From: Methylobacterium pseudosasicola
GTDB taxonomy: Bacteria > Pseudomonadota > Alphaproteobacteria > Rhizobiales > Beijerinckiaceae
NCBI RefSeq assembly: GCF_900114535.1
Contig: NZ_FOTK01000004.1
Location: forward strand, 186,001-250,000
Direction of reading: 5' to 3'
Length of the DNA stretch: 64,000 nt
Shown here: piece after piece, positions 24,644-33,433 of the stretch
Position numbering within the stretch: the stretch's first letter is position 1
How the letters are laid out: every line of letters begins with the position of its first letter
Program-made: the position numbers and the translations under genes
The notes under the pieces: model-generated
Databases searched by the model: none
Told to the model about the DNA's origin: nothing
What the model saw: the letters and a program-made list of their open reading frames with translations, nothing else

Positions 24644-26552
24644 GGCCTGCTCCAAATCTCCGGCGCGCGAAAGATGCGAGATGTGCGAGGACGTAGTGGA
24701 CGGCGCCGTAGAGTTCCCAGGCGGGCGTCGTGAAGCTCGATCGGCGCCAGCGCCACGGGGGGCCGATCCGCCAGCGTACCGCCGCCACGCCCTTGGCGAA
24801 GGCGAGGAGTTCGCCGCGCAGCAGGTACTTCACCGTGTAGGCGCCGCGGCCGATGTCGTAGCTCTTGTAGAGCTTCGGGATGTCAGAGACTTTGCGCCCG
24901 TGATGATGAAACACGACCATCGATGGATGGTATGCTCCATCCCAGCCCGCACCCACTGCCCTAGCAGCTGCGTCGACATCTTCAGCAGCAAACGGCGTGC
25001 CGGCCCCCATCGTCGCATCGAAGCCTCCGATGGCACGCAACGTGGCCCGACGAAACGCAAGATTGCCGCCGATGATCCCGTCGCAATGAAGATAAGCTCC
25101 GGCCGTCGCCAAATAACGTCGCGGTGTGCGCGAGCGGTTGATGGTAACGGGCGCATCAGTCGGATCAAACAGCTCGACCCGACCGCTGATGCAGCCAATG
25201 CGCGGATCCGCGAAGCCCCGCGATGCCTCAGTGAGAAAGTCAGACGCGACGTAGCAATCGTCATCTGTGAACGCGATGATCCGCCCCTGTGCGGTCGCGA
25301 GGCCGGCATTCCGCGCCCCCCCTAGGCCAGGTCGGGCGTGATAGATCCGTCGCACCGACACAGGACCCTGGCAGCCAGGCTCGACCGAGCGGGGGTGCGC
25401 TACGTCCTCAAGCTCGAGATTCGCCCCACGCTCGAAGGCCGGATTGGCATTGCTCTCGATCGTTTTCCCACGCGCGGCCGCGGACGCTACGACTGCCGCG
25501 GTGTCGTCGGTCGAGCCGTTGTCGACGACGATCACCTCGAACGTCCCATCGAATGTGAGCCGGCCGATTGCATCCAGGCATGCCGCCAACTGCCGAGCCC
25601 GGTTCCGGGTCGCGATCACGAGCGAGACATCGAGCCGGCCGTCCGCCGCGAGTAGATTCGATTGCCGGAGCGTGCCCGGTGTCCGCCGCAACAGGCGAAA
25701 ACGCAGGCGCAGGTGTTCCCCGCGCCCGACATTGCCGGCGTGCCGTGCCTGCTCGAAGAATGATGTGCCGCTCAGCGCTCGCCAGTATAGCCAGGACCAA
25801 GGGTGATAAGTCCCGGCCAGCCAGGGCTTTTGACTTCCTGTGAAGTGCACGATCCGTGGTCGCTGCCCGTTCAGAGCGGGCTGTCCGGCCCCAACCGAAA
25901 TGGCCGTGCAGCGCTGGACATTCCAAGCCGTGTCCAGGGCATGCCAGCGACCGGCGCAGATCCAGTTGAGGGCATCCTGATCGTTCCAGGGGAGTACCTC
26001 AGCATTCTGGGCGTAGAAGGTGATCGCGATATTGAACAGAGATTCCGCCCGCACCCTTTCGAGGTCGATCAGCAGCACGCCAGCATTGAAGTAGCCGCCT
26101 GTCGGTAGCTGCCAGCGGCTTGTGAAATCAGTCGGATCCTCATTTTCGTCGTGAACCGCGCCGAGAACATCATCTTTGAGATCAAGATTCCACAGATCTC
26201 GAAGGTCGCCGAGAACCACGATGTCAGTGTCGAGATAGATTACGCGACTGCAATCCTTTGGTGCGAGCGACTCAAGCGCCAGTCTGAACAGGGTCGCTCG
26301 ACTGAAGTGTCCGCGGTCCTGAAAGCTTGGGACATCGTCCGTTCCAACAGGCACCCAGACGAACTCGGCCGACGGCGCTAAGGCCTGGAAGCGGGCTTGA
26401 AGGCTCGCTTCCAAGCCGGCGTTCAAGACTATGAACCGAAAGCGCGCTCCCGGGGCGCCGCGAACCGCCGAGGCCACGACGGCGGCGGCGTGCGGCGCGT
26501 AGGTCCCGTCGAACCCGAGAGCCACATCGATGCGGGCGGGGTCGGCCGGCAT
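24630..26552 (-). CDS. Bifunctional glycosyltransferase, GT8 fused to GT2
   Basis: One 640-aa protein with two catalytic domains. Residues 1-300 form a GT8 (LgtC-like, retaining) domain: DVALGFDGTYAPHAAAVVAS, RVIYLDTDIVVLGDL with the DxD metal motif, ALNWICAGRWHALDTAWNVQ and the HFTGSQKPW motif. Residues about 335-640 form an inverting GT2 domain: DVSLVIATRNRARQLAACLD, VIVVDNGSTDDTAAVV, IIAFTDDDCYVASDFL and PFAAEDVDAAARA. Between the GT2 nucleotide motif and the DDD motif lies an unusual insert of about 40 residues. ATG at 26552 is preferred. The middle of the gene is visibly lower in GC than its neighbours. It is transcribed just after the ABC exporter genes (7-base gap). It likely adds two consecutive sugars. 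Confidence 0.87.
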   Translation of the reverse strand: MPADPARIDVALGFDGTYAPHAAAVVASAVRGAPGARFRFIVLNAGLEASLQARFQALAPSAEFVWVPVGTDDVPSFQDRGHFSRATLFRLALESLAPKDCSRVIYLDTDIVVLGDLRDLWNLDLKDDVLGAVHDENEDPTDFTSRWQLPTGGYFNAGVLLIDLERVRAESLFNIAITFYAQNAEVLPWNDQDALNWICAGRWHALDTAWNVQRCTAISVGAGQPALNGQRPRIVHFTGSQKPWLAGTYHPWSWLYWRALSGTSFFEQARHAGNVGRGEHLRLRFRLLRRTPGTLRQSNLLAADGRLDVSLVIATRNRARQLAACLDAIGRLTFDGTFEVIVVDNGSTDDTAAVVASAAARGKTIESNANPAFERGANLELEDVAHPRSVEPGCQGPVSVRRIYHARPGLGGARNAGLATAQGRIIAFTDDDCYVASDFLTEASRGFADPRIGCISGRVELFDPTDAPVTINRSRTPRRYLATAGAYLHCDGIIGGNLAFRRATLRAIGGFDATMGAGTPFAAEDVDAAARAVGAGWDGAYHPSMVVFHHHGRKVSDIPKLYKSYDIGRGAYTVKYLLRGELLAFAKGVAAVRWRIGPPWRWRRSSFTTPAWELYGAVHYVLAHLASFARRRFGAGHAFD

Positions 26553-26559
26553 GACAGCC

Positions 26560-27786
26560 TCAGGCTCCGCCGGGTGCGTGGTGCCAGGTCCCAGCCTCGT
26601 GGAAAACCCCGAACACATCGGGGTCGAGGTCGGGATCCGCCACATGGAAGCGCGGGCCTAGGCGGGCCGCCAGGGGACGCCCGGCATCCTTGCCCACGAC
26701 GTTCACCGAGACGGTGTAGGAGGCCGCGGTCAGGGCCAGCGGCCCGGTCATCACCTCCACGGTGCCGTCTGGCCCGAAGGCGGACAGGCTGACGCCGTCG
26801 ATGAGGCTGCTGTAGTTGCAGCACAGCAGATCATCGGCGCGGGTGACGGAGACGCGCAGATGCGTCCGCGGCACCGCCCCCGAGGTCGTGTAGGCGAGAC
26901 GCACGCGCATCCGCTCGCCCGATCTGAACAGGGTGCGCGGCGCTCCGGATTCGTCGAGGATCTCGATGCCCTGGATCTCCAAGGGCGAGCCCGTCTCTGG
27001 CCGGAACCAATTCGGGGGCGCCAGGTAACTGTCCTGCTCGTAGTGGCGCAGCCCCTCGTCGGTGGGGCCGTCGAAGGCGACGCGGCCGTTCTTGATGTAG
27101 ATGACCCGCTCGCACATGGTCTTCACGCTGAACATGTTGTGCGAGACGAGCAGGATGGTCGAGCCCTTGGTCTGGAGGCGCCGGGCGAAGTCGATGCACT
27201 TTTTCTGGAAGGTGTAGTCGCCGACCGCCAAAACCTCGTCGAGGAGCAGGATGTCGGGCTCGAGATGGGCGGCGACCGAGAAGGCCAGCCGGACATACAT
27301 GCCGCTGGAATAGCGCTTCACCGGCATGTCGATGAAGTCGCCGATCTCCGAGAACTCGACGATCGCCTCGAACTTCTCCGCGATCTCGTGGCGGTGCATG
27401 CCCAGGATCGAGCCGTAGAGGAAGATGTTCTCGCGCCCGGTGAGCTCCCGGTGGAAACCGGTGCCGACTTCGAGCAGGGCGCCGACCCGGCCGACCAGCC
27501 GGATGCTGCCGGTGGTCGGGGCGGCGATCCGCGAGATCAGCTTGAGCAGGGTGCTCTTGCCCGCCCCGTTCATCCCGATGATGCCGACATTCTCGCCGTG
27601 CTTGATGCCGAAGCTGACATCCTTGAGCGCCCAGAAACCCTCCTTGGACGGGCGCGCCTCGGACTTCCGCGTCAGCAGGCCCCGGGCGCCCTCGATGAGC
27701 GCCTCGCGCAGGGAGTTCTCGTGCGTGGCCCGCGAGGCGCGCCAGTATTGCTTGCCGATATCTTGTACGCTGATCGCCATCGACAT
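26560..27786 (-). CDS. ABC exporter ATP-binding protein, Wzt/TagH type with C-terminal extension
   Basis: ATPase of 408 aa energising export of a lipid-linked polysaccharide. Walker A is GMNGAGKSTLLKL, the signature is KRYSSGMYVRLAFSVA, Walker B is PDILLLDEVLAVGD and the switch histidine is in LLVSHNMFS. Residues after about 255 form an extra domain of about 150 residues (ILDESGAPRTLFRSGERMRV, VMTGPLALTAASYTVSVNVV), matching the Wzt C-terminal beta-sandwich that recognises a terminal modification on the glycan. ATG at 27786 shares one base with the permease stop codon (TGATG), so the two are coupled. Upstream open frame beyond this ATG belongs to the antisense of the permease and is not part of the gene. 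Confidence 0.9.
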   Translation of the reverse strand: MSMAISVQDIGKQYWRASRATHENSLREALIEGARGLLTRKSEARPSKEGFWALKDVSFGIKHGENVGIIGMNGAGKSTLLKLISRIAAPTTGSIRLVGRVGALLEVGTGFHRELTGRENIFLYGSILGMHRHEIAEKFEAIVEFSEIGDFIDMPVKRYSSGMYVRLAFSVAAHLEPDILLLDEVLAVGDYTFQKKCIDFARRLQTKGSTILLVSHNMFSVKTMCERVIYIKNGRVAFDGPTDEGLRHYEQDSYLAPPNWFRPETGSPLEIQGIEILDESGAPRTLFRSGERMRVRLAYTTSGAVPRTHLRVSVTRADDLLCCNYSSLIDGVSLSAFGPDGTVEVMTGPLALTAASYTVSVNVVGKDAGRPLAARLGPRFHVADPDLDPDVFGVFHEAGTWHHAPGGA

Positions 27787-28682
27787 CAGATTACATCCGC
27801 GAAAGAGCGCTCCATGCGCTGAAAGAAGATCAGTCCGGTGACCAGCAGCACGGATGCGACCGTGACCGAGACGGCGAGCGCGAACAGGTCGGGGGCGGTT
27901 CCGCCGAGGATCGAGAACCGGAACGCCTCGATCAGCCCGACCATGGGGTTGAGCGCGTAGACCCAGCGCACCGAGTCGGGGACGATGCTCGCCGCGTAGA
28001 CGATCGGCGAGGCGTACATCCAGATCTGGATGAGGAACGGCAGGGTGTGCTTGACGTCCCGGAAGCGGACGTTGACCGGCCCGAGCCAGAGGCTGACCCC
28101 GAGCGCCAGCATCGCGGTGACGGCGAGCGTCGGGATCGCGAAGACGATGTGCCAGCTCGGCACCACCCCGTACCCGAGCATCAGTACCAGCATCACCACC
28201 AGGGCGATGGCGAAATCGACCATCGGCGACACCACGGTGGCGAGCGGGATCACCAGGCGCGGGAAGTAGATCTTGCGGATGAGTTCCGCCTCGGTGACGA
28301 GGCCGGTGGCGCTCCGGCGCACCGACTCGGCGAAGTAGGTCCACAGGATGATGGCGCTGCCGGCAAACAGCGCGTAGGGCGCTCCGTCGGTAGGGATCTT
28401 GGCGAAATGGCCGAAGATGACGGTGAAGATCGCCACCGTGAACAGCGGCTGGGCGATGGCCCAGCAGGCGCCCAGCGCGGTCTGGCGATAGAGCACCTTC
28501 AGGTCGCGCAGGATCAGGACCCACAGCAACCCGCGATACTGCCAGACGCTCGCGGCATCGAAGGCGACGAGCTTGTGATCCGGAACAATCTCGGTGACCG
28601 GCATCGCGGTCGGTTCTGATCTCGGCCCGGCAAGGCCGTGTTTCGGCGCATCGAGCGCAAGCGCGTCCAAAGAGTCCATCAT
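27786..28682 (-). CDS. ABC-2 type polysaccharide export permease, Wzm-like
   Basis: Membrane protein of about 298 aa with six hydrophobic segments, starting near LWVLILRDLKVLYRQTALGA. It includes AIAQPLFTVAIFTVIFGHF, IYFPRLVIPLATVVSPMVDF and WVYALNPMVGLIEAFRFSIL, the last typical of Wzm/TagG/KpsM permeases. It pairs with the overlapping ATP-binding gene. Together they form an exporter for an undecaprenyl-linked glycan completed in the cytoplasm. ATG at 28682 (or 28679) is used; ATG at 28604 is an alternative much closer to the conserved region, and no start has a good ribosome site. It is the first gene of a reverse-strand unit that continues with Wzt, GT8-GT2 and GT2. Confidence 0.88.
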   Translation of the reverse strand: MMDSLDALALDAPKHGLAGPRSEPTAMPVTEIVPDHKLVAFDAASVWQYRGLLWVLILRDLKVLYRQTALGACWAIAQPLFTVAIFTVIFGHFAKIPTDGAPYALFAGSAIILWTYFAESVRRSATGLVTEAELIRKIYFPRLVIPLATVVSPMVDFAIALVVMLVLMLGYGVVPSWHIVFAIPTLAVTAMLALGVSLWLGPVNVRFRDVKHTLPFLIQIWMYASPIVYAASIVPDSVRWVYALNPMVGLIEAFRFSILGGTAPDLFALAVSVTVASVLLVTGLIFFQRMERSFADVI

Positions 28683-29038
28683 TCGAGGCGATCCCGCACG
28701 ACGATCGGTGCTTGCGGGATCCGCTCGCGGCGCTTGGTGGCCGGATCGGCGATCCCACTGAGCTGGGCTATCACTGCGGTCAGCCGGCACGAATTACATC
28801 TTTCGTCGTACCGAGCCTCCCGACTGAAGAGGTGGTTGTCGTTAACCACGGTATTGATTGCCTATGAGGATAGAAGAGACCCCGGTCGCGGGACGTCGTC
28901 TTTGTCGAGACCGGCTCCGTCGGCCCGGACAGGCATGTCGGGCGGACGAGCCGGTCTCACCGAGGCGCTGCGCTTCCTCCGGAACGGGGCCGCCACGGGT
29001 CCGGCGAAAGACCGGGTCCGGGTCTCAGGAGAGCCGCC
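28683..29038. other. Divergent intergenic region between Wzm-like and ExoA-like genes
   Basis: About 356 bases with no credible gene. A less GC-rich patch at 28795-28870 (with GTTGTCGTTAACCACGG and TATTGATTGCC) is the likeliest place for promoters of the two divergent units. No consensus boxes could be fixed. Confidence 0.4.
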
Positions 29039-30118
29039 ATGAAGGACGCTTCGGTCGATGACTCGGACGGCGCGGGCATCCCGCTCGTGACGATCGCCAT
29101 GCCGGCCTTGAACGAGGCCCACCACATCGCCGAGGCGATCCGCTCGGTGATGCCCGCCCCGGACACGCTCGCCTGTGAATTGCTGGTGATGGACGGCGGC
29201 AGCAGCGATGCGACCTGCGCCATCGTCCGGGCGCTGAGCGCCGAGGATCCGCGGATCCAGCTGATCCACAACGCCCGCCGCATCCAGGCCTCGGGTCTCA
29301 ACCTCGCGGCGCGGCTCGCGCATCCGGGCTCCACCTATCTGGTGCGCGCCGATTGCCACGCCGCCTATCCCGAGAACTGGGTGCGGGACCTGATGCAGAC
29401 GATCCGCCTGCGGGAGGCGGTCTCGGTGGTGGTGCCCCTGCGGACCGTCGGGGTGACGCCGCTGCAGCGGGCCATCGCGGCCGCCCAGAACAGCCGGCTC
29501 GGCAATGGCGGGTCGGCGCACCGCCTGGGCGGGATCTCGGGCTACGTCACCCACGGCCACCACGCCATCTTCGACCGGCGCGAGTTCCTGCGGGTCGGCG
29601 GCTACGACGAGAGCTTTTCCCACAACGAGGATGCCGAGCTCGACCGCCGGTTCTGCGCGGCCGGCGGCCGGATCTATCTCGCGGCCGATCTCGCCGTGAC
29701 CTACTTCCCCCGAGCGACCCTGTTCAGCCTGACGCGGCAATACTTCCAGTACGGCCGCGGCTGCGCTCGGACCCTGGAGAAGCATGCCAGCCTGCCGCGG
29801 CTGCGCCAGATGCTGCCGCCCCTGGTCCTGCTCTACGGCGTCGTCGCCCTGGCGCTCGCCGCGGTCGCGCCGATGATGCTGGTCCTGCTGGCGGTCTACG
29901 CGGGCGGCTGCGGCCTGAGCGGCCTCGCCCTGGCGCTGAAGGCGCGGGAGCCGATGCTGGTCATGAGCGGTCCGGCGGCGATCGCGATGCACCTGTCCTG
30001 GGCGGTCGGCTTCCTGTCGCACCGGGGTTATCGCCGGACCCTGCTGCGGACCGCCCTGCGCCGGAAGCCGCCCCTGCTCGGCGTCCCGCCCGGATCGGAC
30101 CCGGCGAGTGTCAATTGA
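29039..30118 (+). CDS. ExoA-like membrane-associated glycosyltransferase family 2
   Basis: Protein of 359 aa. The catalytic domain opens with LVTIAMPALNEAHHIAEAIR. The nucleotide motif is LLVMDGGSSDATCAIVRALS, the metal site DxD-like RADCHAAYPENW, and the acceptor motif SHNEDAELDRRFCAAGGRI. Two or three hydrophobic helices at the C-terminus (VLLYGVVALALAAVAPMMLV) anchor it to the membrane. This architecture is that of ExoA, the beta-1,3-glucosyltransferase of succinoglycan synthesis. ATG at 29039 follows CAGGAG by eight bases. It is a plus-strand single gene followed by gpmI 184 bases later. The sugar transferred here is not determinable. Confidence 0.88.
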   Translation: MKDASVDDSDGAGIPLVTIAMPALNEAHHIAEAIRSVMPAPDTLACELLVMDGGSSDATCAIVRALSAEDPRIQLIHNARRIQASGLNLAARLAHPGSTYLVRADCHAAYPENWVRDLMQTIRLREAVSVVVPLRTVGVTPLQRAIAAAQNSRLGNGGSAHRLGGISGYVTHGHHAIFDRREFLRVGGYDESFSHNEDAELDRRFCAAGGRIYLAADLAVTYFPRATLFSLTRQYFQYGRGCARTLEKHASLPRLRQMLPPLVLLYGVVALALAAVAPMMLVLLAVYAGGCGLSGLALALKAREPMLVMSGPAAIAMHLSWAVGFLSHRGYRRTLLRTALRRKPPLLGVPPGSDPASVN

Positions 30119-30302
30119 CGGGGTTTTTCGTACGCGGACCCCGCGAATCCGGTGTCAGAAGTCGGACGCCGTTCCGCATCCGTCGCGGATTCCTATCCAG
30201 GGCTGTAGTCTCGCACGGTCAAGCCGATTATCGACACGCGCAACGTTTCCGGGCCCCGTGAGTCCCGGACCCCGCATCGTGCCGTGACGGCTTTGGAGTG
30301 TT

Positions 30303-31835
30303 GTGACCGTGCCCGACAGGACCCCGCGCCCCGTGATGCTCGTGATCCTCGATGGCTGGGGACTCCGGGATACGGTCGCCGACAACGCCGTGCTCCAGGC
30401 GCGCACCCCCGTCTTCGACGCCCTGATGCGCGAGCGTCCCCGGGCGCGCCTGATGACCTACGGCGCCGATGTCGGCCTGCCCGAGGGGCAGATGGGTAAT
30501 TCCGAGGTCGGGCATCTGAATATCGGTGCCGGCCGGGTGGTCATGCAGGACCTGCCGCGGATCGACGCCGCGGTCGCGGACGGCTCGCTCGCCACCAACC
30601 CGGAGTTGGTCCGGTTCATCGACCGGCTGCGGGCGAGCGGCGGCACCTGCCACCTCGTCGGCCTGCTGTCGCCCGGGGGCGTCCACGCCCACCAGGACCA
30701 CGCGGTGGCGCTGGCGCGGGTGCTGGTCGAGGCCGGCGTGCCGGTCCGCCTCCATGCCTTCACGGACGGGCGGGACATGCCGCCGCGCTCCGCCGCCGGC
30801 TGCTTGGAGACTGTCGAGGCCGCGCTCCCCGAGGGCGCCCGCATCGCCACTCTGTGCGGCCGCTACTACGCGATGGACCGCGACCGGCGCTGGGAGCGGG
30901 TCTCGATCGCCTACGACGCGATGACGGCCGCGCGCGGCGCCGCGTTCCCAAGCGCCATGGAGGCGATCGCCGCCTCCTATGTGGTCGACCTGTCGGACGA
31001 GTTCCTGCGGCCGGCCATCATCGGCGACTATGCCGGCATGAACGACGGCGACGGCGTGCTGAGCTTCAACTTCCGCGCCGACCGGACCCGGCAGATCCTC
31101 GAAGCGCTGCTCGACCCGGCCTTCACGGGTTTCGCGCGTGCCCGGACGGTCCGGTTCGCCGCCGCCCTCGGGATCGTCCAGTACAGCGTCGAGATCGACG
31201 CCTTCGCCGACACCCTGTTCGGCCCCCTCGACCTGCCGAACGGCCTCGGCGAGACCGTCTCCCGGGCCGGCCGCACCCAGCTGCGCATGGCCGAGACCGA
31301 GAAATACCCCCACGTCACCTATTTCATGAACGGCGGCCGCGAGGCGCCGTTCGAGGGCCAGGACGCGATCCTGGTGCCGTCCCCGAAGGTGGCGACCTAC
31401 GACCTGCAGCCGGAGATGTCGGCCGCGGAACTCACCGACCGGGCCGTGGAGGCGATCGGCTCCGGCCGCTACGACATGATCCTCCTCAACTTCGCCAACC
31501 CCGACATGGTCGGCCATACCGGCAGCCTCGCCGCCGCCGTGAAGGCGGTGGAGACGGTGGATACCTGCCTCGGCCGGGTGGTCGACGCGATCACGGCGAG
31601 CGGTGGCGCGCTTCTCGTCACCGCCGACCACGGCAATTGCGAGATGATGCGCGACCCGGAGACCGGCGAGCCGCATACCGCCCACACCCTCAACCCGGTG
31701 CCGGTGACGCTGGTGGGCGTCGACGGCGTGACGCTCGCCGATGGCCGGCTGGCCGATGTCGCGCCGACCCTCCTCGACCTGATGGGCCTCGACCAACCGG
31801 CCGAGATGACCGGCCAGTCATTGATCCGGCGCTGA
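30303..31835 (+). CDS. gpmI: 2,3-bisphosphoglycerate-independent phosphoglycerate mutase
   Basis: Cytosolic enzyme of 510 aa interconverting 3- and 2-phosphoglycerate in glycolysis and, in serine-cycle methylotrophs, in carbon assimilation. The catalytic serine lies in GNSEVGHLNIGAGRVV. Other metal and substrate motifs are VMLVILDGWG near the N-terminus, HAFTDGRDMPPRSAAG, FNFRADRTRQI and LVTADHGNCEMM. Length is exactly that of the family. GTG at 30303 is preceded by TTTGGAG at a good distance. It is surrounded by polysaccharide genes but has no obvious functional link to them. A dispersed palindrome lies 60 bases after its stop. Confidence 0.95.
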   Translation: MTVPDRTPRPVMLVILDGWGLRDTVADNAVLQARTPVFDALMRERPRARLMTYGADVGLPEGQMGNSEVGHLNIGAGRVVMQDLPRIDAAVADGSLATNPELVRFIDRLRASGGTCHLVGLLSPGGVHAHQDHAVALARVLVEAGVPVRLHAFTDGRDMPPRSAAGCLETVEAALPEGARIATLCGRYYAMDRDRRWERVSIAYDAMTAARGAAFPSAMEAIAASYVVDLSDEFLRPAIIGDYAGMNDGDGVLSFNFRADRTRQILEALLDPAFTGFARARTVRFAAALGIVQYSVEIDAFADTLFGPLDLPNGLGETVSRAGRTQLRMAETEKYPHVTYFMNGGREAPFEGQDAILVPSPKVATYDLQPEMSAAELTDRAVEAIGSGRYDMILLNFANPDMVGHTGSLAAAVKAVETVDTCLGRVVDAITASGGALLVTADHGNCEMMRDPETGEPHTAHTLNPVPVTLVGVDGVTLADGRLADVAPTLLDLMGLDQPAEMTGQSLIRR

Positions 31836-31895
31836 GGGGACCGACGATCCAGCGCCCGTCCGGGTGCGGGATCGAAGCAACGGCGTCTCAAAACA

Positions 31896-31938
31896 GCGTC
31901 CCGAAAGGTGGATCCCGGCTTTCGGAAAGAGACGATGC
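31896..31938. repeat. Dispersed palindromic repeat, copy 2
   Basis: Same family as 443-487 and 40586-40634, in the opposite orientation. Inner arms are CCGAAAG and CTTTCGG; outer ends GCGTC and GACGATGC resemble copy 3. It lies between gpmI and the flippase gene, where it could stop or attenuate read-through. Confidence 0.78.
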
Positions 31939-32007
31939 CCTAACGCTTGCGCCCGCATAAGGGTTATCGCCGAAGCGGCGACCGTTATGGCGCATGATGC
32001 GTAGGAC

Positions 32008-33423
32008 ATGATTGCCCGGCACAGCCTGATCTATGTCGGCTCGCGCGGCTTCGCCGCCGCCCTGAACATGGCCTCCGTGGCGGTGTTCACCCGGCTCGCG
32101 CCGGTGGAGAGCTACGGCACGTACCTCTACGTCCTGTCCTGGGCGCTGGTGCTCTACGGGGCCACCTGCCAGTGGCCGAAATTCGCGTTCTTCGCCCTCT
32201 ACGACGAGGCCCGCGAGCCGGCCCAGGTCGGCACCGTGGTGCGGATCCTGGGGGGCACGCTGCTGCTCGCCGGCCTCGGCAGCGCACTCGCCGCCGGGCT
32301 CGGGCTGGTCTCGGGCCCTATGGCGGCGGCGATCCTGGCGCTCGCCTTCGGCACGACCCTGTTCGAGGGCTCCACCGAGATCGCCCGCACCCGCCTCAAG
32401 GCCGGGGCCGTGGCGGCCTCGGTGATGAGCCGGGCCGTGCTGATCCTCGGTCTGGGCAGCCTGGCGCTGCACCTGTCGGCCGATCCCCTGCACCTCGCTT
32501 TTGCGGTGGCCACCGCCAACGCCCTGGCGGCGCTGCCGGCCGCGATCACCATCGCCCCGATGATGCCCGGTCGCGGCAGCCGGGCCGAGGCGCTGCGGCT
32601 GTTCGCCTATGGCTGGCCGCTGGTGCTGTCCTTCGGAACGGCGGCGCTCGCCCAGAGCCTCGACCGGCTGATCATCGCCAAGACGGTAGGGCCCGCGGGG
32701 CTCGGCGCCTACGGGGCGCTCGCCGACTTCCTGAAGCAGAGCTTCATCGTGTTCGGCGAGGCGATCGCCCTGTCGCTGATCTCCATCGCCAAGCGCGAGG
32801 CGCGGGTGGGCGGCATCGCGGCCGCCTCCGGGGTGCTGAGCGACGCCGCCCGGGCCATGACCCTGATCGCCGCCTTCGGGGCGGTGTTCTTCCTGTGCTT
32901 CGACGACCTCGTGGTCGCGGTGCTGCTGGGGCCGGACTACCGGGCGGAGGCGCGGGCGCTCGCCCCGGTGCTGATCCTGGCCAGCATCCTGATGATGTTC
33001 CGGGCCTATTATTTCGGGCAGGTGATCTACTTCACCCGCTCCAGCCGGCTGGAGGCGGCGGCGGCCTTCGCCACCCTCGCGGCGGTGGCAGCGCTCTCTC
33101 TGCTGCTGATCCCCAGGCTCGGTGCCTCCGGGGCGGCCCTCGCCTTCGCGGGCGGGCAGGCCGCGGCCTGCCTGGTGCTGGTGCTCGGCGCCTACCGGGC
33201 CGGCACCACGATGCCGGTGCCGCTCGCCGACATGGTCGGGATCGCCGGCGCCGCCCTGGTCTGCGGCGCGGTGACCGCCGGGATCGGCCTGGTGCCGGGA
33301 GGGCTGATGCCCCCCGGTCAGGTCCTGCGGCTGGTCCTGCTGGTCGCCGGGGCGGGGGCGACCGCGTGGCACTACGACGTGCTCGGCTTCGCCGGCGCGA
33401 TCCGCCACCGGCTGGCGGCCTAA
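32008..33423 (+). CDS. Wzx-like oligosaccharide flippase (MATE/MVF fold)
   Basis: Integral membrane protein of 471 aa with about 12-14 hydrophobic helices. It starts SLIYVGSRGFAAALNMASVA, the usual Wzx opening, and continues with FTRLAPVESYGTYLYVLSWA. Internal features include RLIIAKTVGPAGLGAYGALA and VLLGPDYRAEARALAPVLIL, both typical of the polysaccharide flippase family. It is expected to flip undecaprenyl-linked repeat units across the inner membrane. No Wzy polymerase is recognisable nearby. It is followed ten bases later by the BioF2-type acyltransferase gene, so they form a two-gene unit. A weak AGGA precedes the ATG. Confidence 0.87.
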   Translation: MIARHSLIYVGSRGFAAALNMASVAVFTRLAPVESYGTYLYVLSWALVLYGATCQWPKFAFFALYDEAREPAQVGTVVRILGGTLLLAGLGSALAAGLGLVSGPMAAAILALAFGTTLFEGSTEIARTRLKAGAVAASVMSRAVLILGLGSLALHLSADPLHLAFAVATANALAALPAAITIAPMMPGRGSRAEALRLFAYGWPLVLSFGTAALAQSLDRLIIAKTVGPAGLGAYGALADFLKQSFIVFGEAIALSLISIAKREARVGGIAAASGVLSDAARAMTLIAAFGAVFFLCFDDLVVAVLLGPDYRAEARALAPVLILASILMMFRAYYFGQVIYFTRSSRLEAAAAFATLAAVAALSLLLIPRLGASGAALAFAGGQAAACLVLVLGAYRAGTTMPVPLADMVGIAGAALVCGAVTAGIGLVPGGLMPPGQVLRLVLLVAGAGATAWHYDVLGFAGAIRHRLAA

Positions 33424-33433
33424 CGGGCGCGCC

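Noticed and set aside
27787..28758. Upstream extension of the Wzt-like ATPase frame
   Set aside because: The sequence lies within the permease gene, which has the correct membrane pattern in another frame. ATG 27786 gives a normal Wzt start.
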